33,518 bases of DNA from Clostridiales bacterium UBA4821 (GCA_002402315.1 DHFP01000138.1:1-33518); one strand, 5' to 3'. Numbered from the stretch's first letter, positions 15,128-23,933 are shown. Translations and numbers: made by a program. Notes: generated by a model not told the origin, from the letters alone.

Positions 15128-15655
15128 TTACATTATAATCCTCCATATCCATACGGCTGCTATAATCCCCACAACATCTGTTATCAGTGCCGCATACAGG
15201 GTATACTTGATATTTTTTATCCCAACAGAACCGAAATATATTGTCAAAGTATAGAATATAGTCTCCGTAGACCCCATTATTGTACATGCCACCCTACCTA
15301 TATACGAATCCGGTCCAAACTGGTTCATTATGTCGGTCACTATGGCAAGGGCTGCACTTCCCGAAATCGGGCGCATTAGTGCAAGGGTTAGGATTTCAGA
15401 TGGGATTCCTACCCTGCTAAAGAAAGGAACGACAGCACCTACCAGTATATCCAGCGCTCCCGATGCTCTGAATACGCCGACTGCAACCAGCAGCCCAACT
15501 AGAGTAGGAATTATTTTTATTGTCGTAGTTATTCCTTCCTTTGCTCCCTCGATAAATGCATCATAGACCTTCTCTTTTCTGATCAGGCCGAAACTTATTA
15601 TTATAGCAATAATTGCCGGAACAGCAGCTGCAGAAATATAGTTTAGGAGGTTCAT
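15128..15655 (-). CDS. spmB: spore maturation protein B
   Basis: A 175-residue membrane protein of the nucleoside-recognition (Gate) domain family. SpmA and SpmB together are needed for proper dehydration of the spore core. It shows the family features: hydrophobic N-terminus (ISAAAVPAIIAIIISFGLI), the KEGITTTIKIIPTLVGLLVAVGVFRASG segment, PISGSAALAIVTD, and GRVACTIMGSTETIFYTLTIYFG. ATG 15655 follows ACGGAG. It normally lies directly after spmA; here spmA is 2.6 kb away with recQ between on the other strand, so spmB must have its own promoter, which I could not identify in 15656-15851. Confidence 0.94.
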   Translation of the reverse strand: MNLLNYISAAAVPAIIAIIISFGLIRKEKVYDAFIEGAKEGITTTIKIIPTLVGLLVAVGVFRASGALDILVGAVVPFFSRVGIPSEILTLALMRPISGSAALAIVTDIMNQFGPDSYIGRVACTIMGSTETIFYTLTIYFGSVGIKNIKYTLYAALITDVVGIIAAVWIWRIIM

Positions 15656-15851
15656 TATATGCTCCGTAAAATTAGTCCTGCTAAATACTATTCACATATG
15701 TCCTTGTCTAATTACTATCTCAATGGCAACCTATCCCTTAATTCTTGAAAGTGAAAACTGTCAAATTAACTGCCTCAGTCCATAAAAATGTAGAAAAATA
15801 TCACCCTGACTGGTATAATTATTATTAAATATGTTTTAGGGGTGTCGGTAA

Positions 15852-17975
15852 ATGTTCCATGAAGCACAAAAAATGCTGGAAAAGTACTTTGGCTATTCTT
15901 CCTTTAGAAAAGGTCAGGAAGAAGCAATAAAAAGCATATTGGAAGGCCAAGATACTCTCTGCATCATGCCGACAGGCAGCGGCAAATCGGTTTGCTACCA
16001 GATTCCTGCGCTGTTGCTGCCCGGGATAACACTTGTAATTTCTCCTTTGATTTCACTTATGAAAGATCAGGTAGATGCGCTTAACAATCTTGGGATTGCA
16101 TCCACCTTTATCAATAGTTCATTGAACCAAACAGAGATTGAAAACCGGATTGCAGCAACATTTAAGGGGAATTATAATATCCTCTATATTGCTCCCGAAA
16201 GACTTGAATCCGAGCGGTTTAAAGCATTATTAAAAAACCTGCCCATATCCTTACTGGCAATTGATGAGGCGCACTGCGTTTCACAATGGGGGCACGACTT
16301 CCGTCCAACCTATATCTCTATCGCTCCATTAATAAAGGAGCTTTCCCGCCGTCCTGTTGTCGCAGCTTTTACTGCTACAGCTACGCCTGATGTAAAGCAA
16401 GACATAGTAAAACTCTTAGACTTAGAAACCCCGGACATCTATGTAACGGGATTTGACCGTGAAAACCTTTCTTTCTCTGTGGTAAGAGGAACAAACAAAT
16501 TAAACTTTGTCATAGACTACCTGGATGCTCACAAGAACCAGCCGGGAATTATTTATGCGGCCACCCGTAAGGAAGTTGACCGGATTTGTGATTATCTACA
16601 CAAAAAAGGATTTCCTGCAGGAAAATATCATGCAGGAATGAGTGACATTGAAAGGGTTCAGAGCCAGGAAGCCTTTATATTTGATAATATTTTGGTTATG
16701 GTGGCAACCAATGCGTTCGGGATGGGAATTGACAAATCGAATGTCCGTTATGTCCTTCATTTTAATATGCCCAAAAATATGGAGTCTTATTACCAGGAAG
16801 CCGGACGCTGCGGAAGAGACGGAGAGCCGGGAGAATGTGTCCTGCTGTATGGAGGTACAGATATACATATCCAGAAGTTTCTTATTGAACAAACAGCTCA
16901 ATCTCCGGAAAGAAAAAGCTGTGAGTACAAGAAGCTGCAAGCCATAGTGGATTTCTGCCACACTTCTCAGTGCCTGCGAAAGTATATCCTGAAATACTTC
17001 GGAGAAAGCTATACTCCAAACTCATGTGACAACTGCAGCAGTTGTAATGATGATGGTGAATTATCGGACATAACAATTGAGGCCCAAAAGATTTTCTCCT
17101 GCATTAAACGAATGGGAGAAAGGTTTGGTATTAATCTTACAGCCGGTGTGCTCCGGGGAGCCAATAGCCAGAAAATACATCAATTAGGTTTTAACAAACT
17201 TTCCACTTACGGAATTATGAAGGAATATCCATTACGGGAAATCACAGATATAATTAATCTATTAGTGGCCGAGGATTACCTTTATATGACTGAAGGTCAA
17301 TATCCTGTTGTCAAGCTGACCAAAAAAGCTTTTTCCGTATTGAATAATGAAGAAAAGGTATTGAAAAAGGTTCAAAAACCAAAGCAGATAGCAAATACTG
17401 ATTTATCGCTTTTTGATTTGCTTCGTTCTCTGCGTAAGGAAATTTCTGTAAAAGAAAATGTTCCTCCTTATATAATTTTTCATGATTCAACATTGCAGGA
17501 AATGAGCAAATATTGTCCTACTGACCGGAAGTCCATGTTCAGAATAAGCGGTATTGGAGAAGCTAAGTTTCAAAAGTACGGGCTTCAGTTCATTGAAGTC
17601 ATTAAGAAATACGTGGAAGAACACAGGATAACTCCAGCACCTCAAAAAGAAATCTCTGCTGAGTCAAATGATACACGTACTCCAAGTCATGCAGTTACCT
17701 ATGAAATGTATGAACAAGGCAAAACGCTTGAGCAGATTACCGGCGAGAGAAAACTGACGCTTATTACCATACAAGAACATCTGGTCCGGTGTTGGAATGA
17801 AGGGTATGAGATTGATTGGAGTAAATTCATTAATCCTGAACATGAAGTCCTGGTTTTACAAGCAGTAAAAGAAGTGGGAAGAGAAAGGCTAAGACCAATA
17901 AAAGACGTACTGCCGGATGAAGTTGATTATTTTACTATAAGAGCAGTGCTTTGCAAGCATCAGGATAAGTTATGA
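15852..17975 (+). CDS. recQ: ATP-dependent DNA helicase RecQ
   Basis: A 3'-5' helicase of recombination and repair. Walker A PTGSGKS (residues 40-46), DEAH (138-141), TATAT (motif III) and the aromatic-rich WGHDFRPTY loop are present. So are motif VI QEAGRCGRDG and the RecQ-C-terminal zinc ligands C374, C392, C395 and C398. The winged helix follows. HRDC lies at about 515-592, and a C-terminal helix-turn-helix of the HTH_40 type lies at about 614-700. Length 707. ATG follows TTTTAGGGGTG; TATAAT at 15814-15819 may be its -10. It is inserted in opposite orientation between spmB and spmA. Confidence 0.97.
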   Translation: MFHEAQKMLEKYFGYSSFRKGQEEAIKSILEGQDTLCIMPTGSGKSVCYQIPALLLPGITLVISPLISLMKDQVDALNNLGIASTFINSSLNQTEIENRIAATFKGNYNILYIAPERLESERFKALLKNLPISLLAIDEAHCVSQWGHDFRPTYISIAPLIKELSRRPVVAAFTATATPDVKQDIVKLLDLETPDIYVTGFDRENLSFSVVRGTNKLNFVIDYLDAHKNQPGIIYAATRKEVDRICDYLHKKGFPAGKYHAGMSDIERVQSQEAFIFDNILVMVATNAFGMGIDKSNVRYVLHFNMPKNMESYYQEAGRCGRDGEPGECVLLYGGTDIHIQKFLIEQTAQSPERKSCEYKKLQAIVDFCHTSQCLRKYILKYFGESYTPNSCDNCSSCNDDGELSDITIEAQKIFSCIKRMGERFGINLTAGVLRGANSQKIHQLGFNKLSTYGIMKEYPLREITDIINLLVAEDYLYMTEGQYPVVKLTKKAFSVLNNEEKVLKKVQKPKQIANTDLSLFDLLRSLRKEISVKENVPPYIIFHDSTLQEMSKYCPTDRKSMFRISGIGEAKFQKYGLQFIEVIKKYVEEHRITPAPQKEISAESNDTRTPSHAVTYEMYEQGKTLEQITGERKLTLITIQEHLVRCWNEGYEIDWSKFINPEHEVLVLQAVKEVGRERLRPIKDVLPDEVDYFTIRAVLCKHQDKL

Positions 17976-17976
17976 A

Positions 17977-18247
17977 GCGAAATATTATTTTAACATACCT
18001 ATTCTCAATCCTATTCTTCTTTCAAATAGATTTAGCCTTATGGACAATCTTTCCTTTTGCATTGCCATGGTAGCTTTTCCACTAATCGCTCTTGGTGCTT
18101 CCAGAAACATCTATCTAATGTTTACCGCTCTCATGCTTGTTTCACTCAGCCATAAGCTTTGCACGCCCTATTTACAGCAGTTATATAAATGCTGAGGCAG
18201 CAGCATCCTTCAGAGCAACACTACTTTCCATTCAAAGCTATAGTTAG
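17977..18247 (+). pseudogene. C-terminal fragment of an MFS transporter, frameshifted
   Basis: Directly after recQ the plus strand reads SNRFSLMDNLSFCIAMVAF, PLIALGASRNIYLMFTALM and LCTPYLQ, in the frame of 18040. Near 18181 it continues in the next frame as SYINAEAAASFRATLLSIQS, ending at TAG 18245-18247. The segment 'YINAEA...RAT.LSiQS' is a well-known mark of MFS drug-type transporters (the loop before transmembrane segment 11). The rest of the roughly 400-residue gene is absent on both sides and there is a one-base frame change, so it is decayed. It ends three bases from the spmA stop. Confidence 0.72.
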
Positions 18248-18249
18248 AG

Positions 18250-18843
18250 CTATCGGCACGGCCTTTTCTTCCACGTTAGTGCAAACAACTTTCCAACTAT
18301 TACCCCTGTTATGCTGCAGCATAGGGTGGTTATCCAAATAGCACTAATAATCACTGTAGGCTCCTCAGACCCTGCCGCAACCCTAAGCCCAATAAGAGTT
18401 GCAGGTATTAGCTGAATTGAAGAAGTATTTATTATCAAAAACATACACATGTCATCTGTAGCAGTATCCTTATTTTTATTTAACTTCTGCAGTTCGTTCA
18501 TGGCTTTCAACCCTAAAGGAGTAGCAGCATTACCAAGTCCGAGAAAGTTAGCTACCATATTCATAACCATCGACGCCAGGGCAGGGTGCTCTTTTGGAAC
18601 ACCCGGATAAAGCAGTCTGGTAACCGGTCTTATTGCATTAGCTATAACCGTAACCAGCCCAGTCCTTGAGGCAATTTCCATTACACCGGTCCACAGGCAC
18701 AAAACTCCCAATAGCGCTATAGAAAGGTCAATTGCTCCTCTTGAGGAGTCAAGCACCGCCTTGGTCACTTCATTAAGCCTCCCATTCAAAAAACCTACTA
18801 CAAATCCTATAAGAATCATTCCCGACCAGATATAATTAAGCAT
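18250..18843 (-). CDS. spmA: spore maturation protein A
   Basis: A 197-residue membrane protein, partner of SpmB in spore core dehydration. Family marks are MLNYIWSGMILIGFVVGFLNGR, SIALLGVLCLWTGVMEIASRTGLV, the NMVANFLGLGNAATPLGLKAM segment and FLIINTSSIQLIPATLIGLR. The C-terminal KRPCR may be altered, since the decayed MFS fragment begins within three bases of the stop. Its ribosome site GAGGGG forms the 3' arm of the terminator hairpin directly upstream, so translation and termination may be linked. Confidence 0.94.
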   Translation of the reverse strand: MLNYIWSGMILIGFVVGFLNGRLNEVTKAVLDSSRGAIDLSIALLGVLCLWTGVMEIASRTGLVTVIANAIRPVTRLLYPGVPKEHPALASMVMNMVANFLGLGNAATPLGLKAMNELQKLNKNKDTATDDMCMFLIINTSSIQLIPATLIGLRVAAGSEEPTVIISAIWITTLCCSITGVIVGKLFALTWKKRPCR

Positions 18844-18845
18844 AG

Positions 18846-18888
18846 AAAAACCCCTCAGCCTAGCTTCCCATATTAATATACTGAGGGG
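18846..18888 (-). terminator. terminator after herA that also holds the spmA ribosome site
   Basis: Minus strand CCCCTCAG (18888-18881), 22-base loop, CTGAGGGG (18858-18851), then TTTTT and two bases before the spmA ATG. It begins 14 bases after the herA stop. Confidence 0.75.
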
Positions 18889-18901
18889 CTCTTGTCTATT
18901 A

Positions 18902-20755
18902 TTACAGCTTTATCTCGATATTTTCTTCGTACATTAACCCAAAAGGTGTCTTCTTCCTTATTAATTTGCCTTCCATAACCATCTGATCCAGTCTTTGCTT
19001 TAATTCCATCTGCTCAAGGCTAACTCCGGTTTCCTCGAAAATTTCATTTACTGTAGCCAGCAATGAAGTTTCTACTATCGGAAGCTTATTTCTGATCACT
19101 CTCATAATCTCTTGTTCGCCTGCCTGCCTGACCTCTTTTAATTCATCAAACGGGTTTCTGAAATGAGGACTTTCTGTCACTGCAGCTCTAATCCTTATCG
19201 AAATAGTCCGTCCCATGATTGCAGAGGAAAAAAAGGCGTCACCTGAACATAAATAAGGTAACCGTTTAGCCTCTTCGGCCGTCAAGTCGGTCTCTTCTTT
19301 AATTATGGAAATATCTGATGCTCTGACCGTCCTGAATATAAACTTTGAATTCAACTGAGCTGTTACCGTCTCATCCAAAAGGGACGGCCGCTGGGTTGCC
19401 AAAACAAGAAAGACTCCATACTTACGTCCTTCCTGGGCTATTTCCTTCATAATAGATTTTGCCGGTGTATCATATGCTTTAGGTGCAAGCATATGCGCTT
19501 CATCAGTAACAAGCATAAAGGGAGGGAAGTAGTCCATAGAGGATCTTTTCATAGAAAAATCTCTATATGTTCTCCGTCTCTGGTAGAGGTTATTAAGAAT
19601 ATAGCTCGCAAACACCTGCAACAGCCTGGCTCCTCCCTGAATGACAACAAGCTTACCCTTTTTTAACCCGTCTTCTACAGGAGTAATATCGCTATTAAAA
19701 ATACCTTCTTTCTGGAGCCTTTTTAGTCTCCAGGCTATTCCTTTTACAGATAAAAGGGGAACTTGATTTGCATACTCGCTCACGATATCAAGCATTTGTT
19801 CAAGTCTTACCCTCTCATACCTATTGTTAGAGCCTCCTATGATCTCTTGTATTCTGGATCTTCCCAACTCTAATCCTTCACAGAGCAAATCTACCCTTTC
19901 ACTAAAAGAATTGAAGCTGTCTTTTCTTTTATGAAGTATGTCTATAGCCAAGCTCATAGCATCTGATAGCGCTCCTGATGCTGATAACAGATTTTTCAAG
20001 TCCATTGTCGAAAGAGTAGTAAAATTTACGCCTACATTATATCCTACCTGCAGACACTTATATGTGTCCGAAAAATTACTAAGACCCGCTTCTCCCCCTA
20101 GATTAGCCATTGTTCCGAAATCCATTTCAAAGTGCGGGTCGAATACAACTGCAGGAATCTTATGCTTCATAAGTTCTTCCAGCAGAACTCTTACAGCAAA
20201 CGATTTGCCGGACCCAGACCCTCCAAAAAATCCTATGTGCGGATACTGACTCATTGAATGAATATCAAAAATAAAGGGCACTTCCTTTTGTTCTTGTACT
20301 ATCCCGTCTTTGTACATGTACAGAATATCTTTAAATGCATTATCCATCTCTTCGTAAATGCCTTCAGAGCTTTTTATCGCTCCTATTACAAGTCCTTTGT
20401 ATGCATTTTTCGGAAGTACATACTTCTCTGCCTCTTTAAATTTTGGAGATCTGACACCGGCTCCCGTCTCAACAGGATAGGTAGCCTCAACCATAAGCCT
20501 TACTCTTGCAATGTGTATGGTATCCGCATTTATATCATAGCCTAACATTTCAAGTGATTTTAATACTGCGGTATCGACTACTGCATTATTCACTGAAAAC
20601 GGTATATACCTGTTATATGAACTGGTCTCAACCACTTCGCCTATCATCTCACCCTGGAAGTTATCTTCCACAACAAGCATTTCATTCATTCTAAATTTTC
20701 TATCCTTTGATGCAGACCAGAATTCCTGCTGGGTTGTTATTCCTACTACTTGCAT
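18902..20755 (-). CDS. herA: HerA-like DNA translocase/helicase ATPase
   Basis: A 617-residue FtsK/HerA-type ATPase expected to form a hexamer and pump DNA with NurA. Residues 1-110 look like the HAS-barrel domain. Walker A GGSGSGKS (178-185) comes next, followed by the VVFDPHFEMDF strand. Walker B FMLVTDEAH is at 413-421, and the sensor ATQRPSLLD at 453-461. A small C-terminal domain follows. ATG 20755 is preceded by a very strong GGAGGAGAGG and lies 15 bases after the nurA stop, so the two form an operon. The pair is best known from archaea, where it resects DNA ends with Mre11-Rad50; bacterial relatives include phage-defence ATPases. Confidence 0.88.
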   Translation of the reverse strand: MQVVGITTQQEFWSASKDRKFRMNEMLVVEDNFQGEMIGEVVETSSYNRYIPFSVNNAVVDTAVLKSLEMLGYDINADTIHIARVRLMVEATYPVETGAGVRSPKFKEAEKYVLPKNAYKGLVIGAIKSSEGIYEEMDNAFKDILYMYKDGIVQEQKEVPFIFDIHSMSQYPHIGFFGGSGSGKSFAVRVLLEELMKHKIPAVVFDPHFEMDFGTMANLGGEAGLSNFSDTYKCLQVGYNVGVNFTTLSTMDLKNLLSASGALSDAMSLAIDILHKRKDSFNSFSERVDLLCEGLELGRSRIQEIIGGSNNRYERVRLEQMLDIVSEYANQVPLLSVKGIAWRLKRLQKEGIFNSDITPVEDGLKKGKLVVIQGGARLLQVFASYILNNLYQRRRTYRDFSMKRSSMDYFPPFMLVTDEAHMLAPKAYDTPAKSIMKEIAQEGRKYGVFLVLATQRPSLLDETVTAQLNSKFIFRTVRASDISIIKEETDLTAEEAKRLPYLCSGDAFFSSAIMGRTISIRIRAAVTESPHFRNPFDELKEVRQAGEQEIMRVIRNKLPIVETSLLATVNEIFEETGVSLEQMELKQRLDQMVMEGKLIRKKTPFGLMYEENIEIKL

Positions 20756-20770
20756 TATACCTCTCCTCCT

Positions 20771-21757
20771 CTATAGCTTTCTCTTATCTCTTTTAGCAAT
20801 AAGCAGCCGGTGTCGTATATGGGGGTCTATATAAGTCTCAATTAACGCCGTTGCAAGCTTTTCTGTTATTCTAGCCTCTGCGTCCACAATATCAAGCCAC
20901 AAGGGTATACCTCTTCCATCCTGGGGTGTAAGAGTCATCACAAGTGCAGCTGCTTCTTCAATCTTATCTGCATTATCTTTTAGAAAGTCAATCCCGATTA
21001 CATGTGGGTCATCGGACGTTCGGATAAAACATTTGTTTATATCCCCTGCTTCCCAGCCTTTTAACACAATCATCTTGCCCTTATCCAGCATACCAAAAAG
21101 CAATTCCCTATCATATATCGCTTCCATGCCAGGCGGTATTAACCCCTCAAATTTTTTTGCAATTTCACAAGTCTTAATCTCCTCTATTATACCAATTACT
21201 ATCACCTTTTTATCTAAAGCTTTTGTCTTAAACCTATTCCACTCCTTCTTGCAGCAATTATAGAACCTGGTAAGCGATCCGTCCATCATGATTAGAGATG
21301 GTTTCATTAAATCCAGCGCGCTCTCTGCAGCTTTTAGTTCCAGCAGTGCTAACTTATTTACCCTGACCCTTTCATCCTTCTCCTCAACCGTCAAGCTATT
21401 ATCTGCAGCCTTAATACTTGGTGTATCTATTAACGGTGTATGGATGTCTATCATAACAATATTTTCATATGAGCTAACTGTTGATTTAGCTATAGCTTGC
21501 ATTAAAGATATATAGTGTGGATAAGATGCCCCCTGAGTACATATAGACCCATCCACCCCTACAATTCCCTTAATACCGAATTTGTCTAAAACCTCTTGTT
21601 GGGTTAAAGGTTTAATCGGTCGAAGGGCATCGACTCTTATTGATATCATTTTTTCCAGTAGTTCTTTGTCGTAAATTAAATTTTTTTGAAGTTTTTCCAT
21701 TATCTGTCGATTAATGTCATTCAGGCTCTTTTTTAACTTTTCATTGATATTCAGCAT
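20771..21757 (-). CDS. nurA: NurA-family 5'-3' nuclease
   Basis: A nuclease of about 328 residues (RNase H-like fold) that in archaea works on HerA. The expected acidic motifs are present: IVGVDGS at about 65-71 (first catalytic Asp), LIMMDGSL at about 155-162 (second), IGIDFLK later, and the closing helix with DPHIRHRLLIAKR. ATG 21757 is favoured by GGTGGATGG ten bases upstream; ATG 21775 is the alternative. Upstream lies TATAAT (21825-21820) without a clear -35, back to back with the abrB promoter. Confidence 0.82.
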   Translation of the reverse strand: MLNINEKLKKSLNDINRQIMEKLQKNLIYDKELLEKMISIRVDALRPIKPLTQQEVLDKFGIKGIVGVDGSICTQGASYPHYISLMQAIAKSTVSSYENIVMIDIHTPLIDTPSIKAADNSLTVEEKDERVRVNKLALLELKAAESALDLMKPSLIMMDGSLTRFYNCCKKEWNRFKTKALDKKVIVIGIIEEIKTCEIAKKFEGLIPPGMEAIYDRELLFGMLDKGKMIVLKGWEAGDINKCFIRTSDDPHVIGIDFLKDNADKIEEAAALVMTLTPQDGRGIPLWLDIVDAEARITEKLATALIETYIDPHIRHRLLIAKRDKRKL

Positions 21758-21841
21758 ATTTATCCATCCACCCATATCACAATTATTTCATATATTTCCA
21801 TTGTTACCAATACATTTTAATTATATTATTTAAATATGTTG

Positions 21842-21870
21842 TTGACGATAATTTACATTTATGTTATTAT
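21842..21870 (+). promoter_or_regulatory. promoter of the AbrB-family gene
   Basis: TTGACG (21842-21847), 17 bases, TATTAT (21865-21870). Confidence 0.75.
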
Positions 21871-21901
21871 AACAATTGCAAAGCATGTCGAAAATTGTTA
21901 T
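21869..21901 (+). promoter_or_regulatory. inverted repeat at the abrB transcription start
   Basis: ATAACAATT (21869-21877) and AATTGTTAT (21893-21901), separated by 15 bases, overlap the -10 and the first transcribed bases. AbrB proteins often repress themselves, so this is a candidate operator. Confidence 0.4.
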
Positions 21902-21925
21902 CTAAACTAAGGGGGAAATCATACA

Positions 21926-22165
21926 ATGAAATCAACAGGTATAGTAAGAAAAGTAGACGAACTCGGACGCGTAGTTCTTCCTATCGAATTAAGGAGAACT
22001 TTAGACATCGCTGAAAAGGATGCCTTGGAAATTTATGTAGACGGAGCAACCATCATACTAAAGAAGTATGAACCCGCTTGCATCTTCTGCGGTAACGCAA
22101 AAGATGTTTCCATCTACAAAGGCAAAAATATTTGCCCTGAATGTTTGAAAGAATTAAAATCATAA
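21926..22165 (+). CDS. AbrB/SpoVT-family transition-state regulator
   Basis: A 79-residue DNA-binding regulator. The N-terminal swapped-hairpin domain reads STGIVRKVDELGRVVLPIELRRTLDIAEKDALEIYVDG, nearly the standard AbrB sequence, including the conserved DNA-contact arginines. The short C-terminal part has CIFC...CPEC, a possible zinc knuckle seen in clostridial members. In Firmicutes such proteins repress post-exponential and sporulation functions. ATG 21926 follows AAGGGGGAAA. It converges with rsmI; the shared terminator overlaps the rsmI stop codon. A similar order around abrB exists in Bacillus. Confidence 0.95.
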   Translation: MKSTGIVRKVDELGRVVLPIELRRTLDIAEKDALEIYVDGATIILKKYEPACIFCGNAKDVSIYKGKNICPECLKELKS

Positions 22166-22187
22166 ACTATTATTTAATGTTATTCTG

Positions 22188-22218
22188 CTAACCCCTTAAA
22201 CCTCAATTAAGGGGTTAG
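22188..22218 (+). terminator. shared terminator between abrB and rsmI
   Basis: A 12-bp stem CTAACCCCTTAA with its complement (22207-22218), followed by ATTCTTTTCTTTT on the plus strand. The 3' arm contains the rsmI stop (TAA, 22209-22207). Confidence 0.85.
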
Positions 22219-23064
22219 ATTCTTTTCTTTTACTATTTCCTTATAAACATCCTTCTTACTTATGTTTCTTTCTTCTGCAACCTTCTTCATTGCTTCTTTC
22301 TGGTTCATCCCTAACTCAATATAAATCTTTAGATGCTGCGTAATGGAAAGTTCTTCCCAATCAAGTTGGCTTTTCCCCATCTCATCCTTCTTACCTTCTA
22401 CAACAATTACAAACTCACCCTTTGGATTCTTATCCTCATAGAGGCTTATTGCCTCGCTTAGGTTAATTCTCACAGCTTCTTCAAATACTTTCGTAATTTC
22501 CCTGGCTAAAACAATCTTCCGCTCTCCAAAGTTCTGGTACATGTCTTTTAATGTATGTATCAGCTTATGCGGTGCTTCATAGTATAACATTGTCCTTGGC
22601 TCTTCCTTTAAGACTTCCATTCTCTCTTTCCTGGCTCTTTTATTCATCGGCAGGAATCCTTCAAATGCAAACCTCCCTGTTTGAAGACCCGATACTATGA
22701 GGCCGGAGATGGCTGCAACCGGCCCAGGGATAGGAGATACTTTGATATGGTTTTGTATTGCTAAAGATACCAATTCTTCACCCGGATCAGAAATTCCTGG
22801 TGTGCCGGCATCTGAAACCAATGCTACATTTTCTCCATCTAAGAGCTTGCCGATTATGTATTCACCCTTGCGGGACTCATTATGCCTGAAATAGCTTGTA
22901 AGAGGCTTTGAAATGCCCAGATGGTTTAAAAGTTTGAGAGTCTGCCTTGTATCTTCTGCAGCAATTAAATTAACCTCTTTGAGTATTCTTATTGCCCTCA
23001 AGGTTATATCTTCAAGATTTCCAATAGGTGTAGCCACCAGGTATAGTGTCCCTCTCTCTATCAT
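22207..23064 (-). CDS. rsmI: 16S rRNA (cytidine-1402 2'-O) methyltransferase
   Basis: A 285-residue SAM-dependent tetrapyrrole-methylase-fold enzyme that modifies C1402 in the ribosomal decoding site. It begins GTLYLVATPIGNLEDITLRAI, has AAEDTRQT (35-42), the loop SDAGTPGISDPG (84-95), and PGPVAAISGLIVSGL. The C-terminal part ends with the helical RsmI extension. ATG 23064 follows GGGAGAGG. It is 47 bases downstream of the trmN6-like gene, in the same direction, probably one transcript. Confidence 0.96.
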   Translation of the reverse strand: MIERGTLYLVATPIGNLEDITLRAIRILKEVNLIAAEDTRQTLKLLNHLGISKPLTSYFRHNESRKGEYIIGKLLDGENVALVSDAGTPGISDPGEELVSLAIQNHIKVSPIPGPVAAISGLIVSGLQTGRFAFEGFLPMNKRARKERMEVLKEEPRTMLYYEAPHKLIHTLKDMYQNFGERKIVLAREITKVFEEAVRINLSEAISLYEDKNPKGEFVIVVEGKKDEMGKSQLDWEELSITQHLKIYIELGMNQKEAMKKVAEERNISKKDVYKEIVKEKNLTP

Positions 23065-23111
23065 TATCCTCTCCCAATCAAAATTTAGGGGACGTTCCTT
23101 TTATATTTCTA

Positions 23112-23861
23112 TTATACCAGATAATCCTCTATATTGTATATTTTCTTTATTTCCTCCATATAGGCTTCTCCATCATAAATAATTAACGGTTTATCTATTT
23201 TAAGGTGGGGATTGCCTCCCCTTAAGGCTTCAATTAGTACAAGATTAGGCGGCGTGCTAATTTGCGAATGAACAAACCTGATTTTTTTTGGTTCAAGTTT
23301 GTAATTTCTCAAACCATAAATAATATCTGTCAGCCTATCCGGCCGGTGCACCATGAAAAGTTTGCCTCCGGGCTTTAAAAGATCCCTGGATACTCTTACT
23401 ATGTCCTCTAAGGAACATAATATCTCATGCCGCGAAATTGCCTTAGCATTATCCGGGTTCACCATCCCACAGCCCTTTGTCCTATAGGGAGGATTTGTCA
23501 CTACAGCGTCCATGGATGATAATCCAAATAGCTCCGGTGCTTGTTTTAGGTCAGCATTTACTATTCTTACCCTGTCCTGTATCCCGTTCATTTGAACACT
23601 TCTGTCTGCCATCTCAGCCACATCAGGCTGAATTTCCATGCCGGTGATGCTTGCCGCCTCTGTTTTGCCGGATAGAAGGATAGAAATTATGCCTGTCCCG
23701 CAGCCCAGGTCAGCCACCTTTGAGCCCTTCTTTACCTGGACAAAGCTTGATAGGAGTACTGCATCTATACCAAAACAGAACCCCTGGGGGTTCTGGATTA
23801 TTTTCAAGCCTTTGAATTGCAGGTCGTCTATTCGTTCTCCGGATTTGAGAAAATCGGTCAT
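23112..23861 (-). CDS. tRNA1(Val) adenine-37 N6-methyltransferase-like protein
   Basis: A 249-residue Rossmann methyltransferase of the YfiC/TrmN6 (YabB) family, expected to place m6A on tRNA or another nucleic acid. The N-terminal QGFCFGIDAVLLSSF, SAM motif DLGCGTG (51-57) and catalytic NPPY (123-126) are the usual family marks. The start at ATG 23861 is behind AAAGGAG; the longer frame back to 23903 lacks a ribosome site. The order of YabB-like, RsmI and convergent AbrB matches the B. subtilis chromosome apart from missing yazA. Confidence 0.9.
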   Translation of the reverse strand: MTDFLKSGERIDDLQFKGLKIIQNPQGFCFGIDAVLLSSFVQVKKGSKVADLGCGTGIISILLSGKTEAASITGMEIQPDVAEMADRSVQMNGIQDRVRIVNADLKQAPELFGLSSMDAVVTNPPYRTKGCGMVNPDNAKAISRHEILCSLEDIVRVSRDLLKPGGKLFMVHRPDRLTDIIYGLRNYKLEPKKIRFVHSQISTPPNLVLIEALRGGNPHLKIDKPLIIYDGEAYMEEIKKIYNIEDYLV

Positions 23862-23933
23862 TTTAATGCTCCTTTCCGCATTGTTATACTTCGAATCTAT
23901 CACAGGTTATATTTTCGTGTCAACAATCCCTTG

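Noticed and set aside
15036..15379. Frames opposite and beside spmB, rich in Tyr and Cys
   Set aside because: Shadows of spmB; they overlap its membrane-segment coding sequence and have no ribosome sites.
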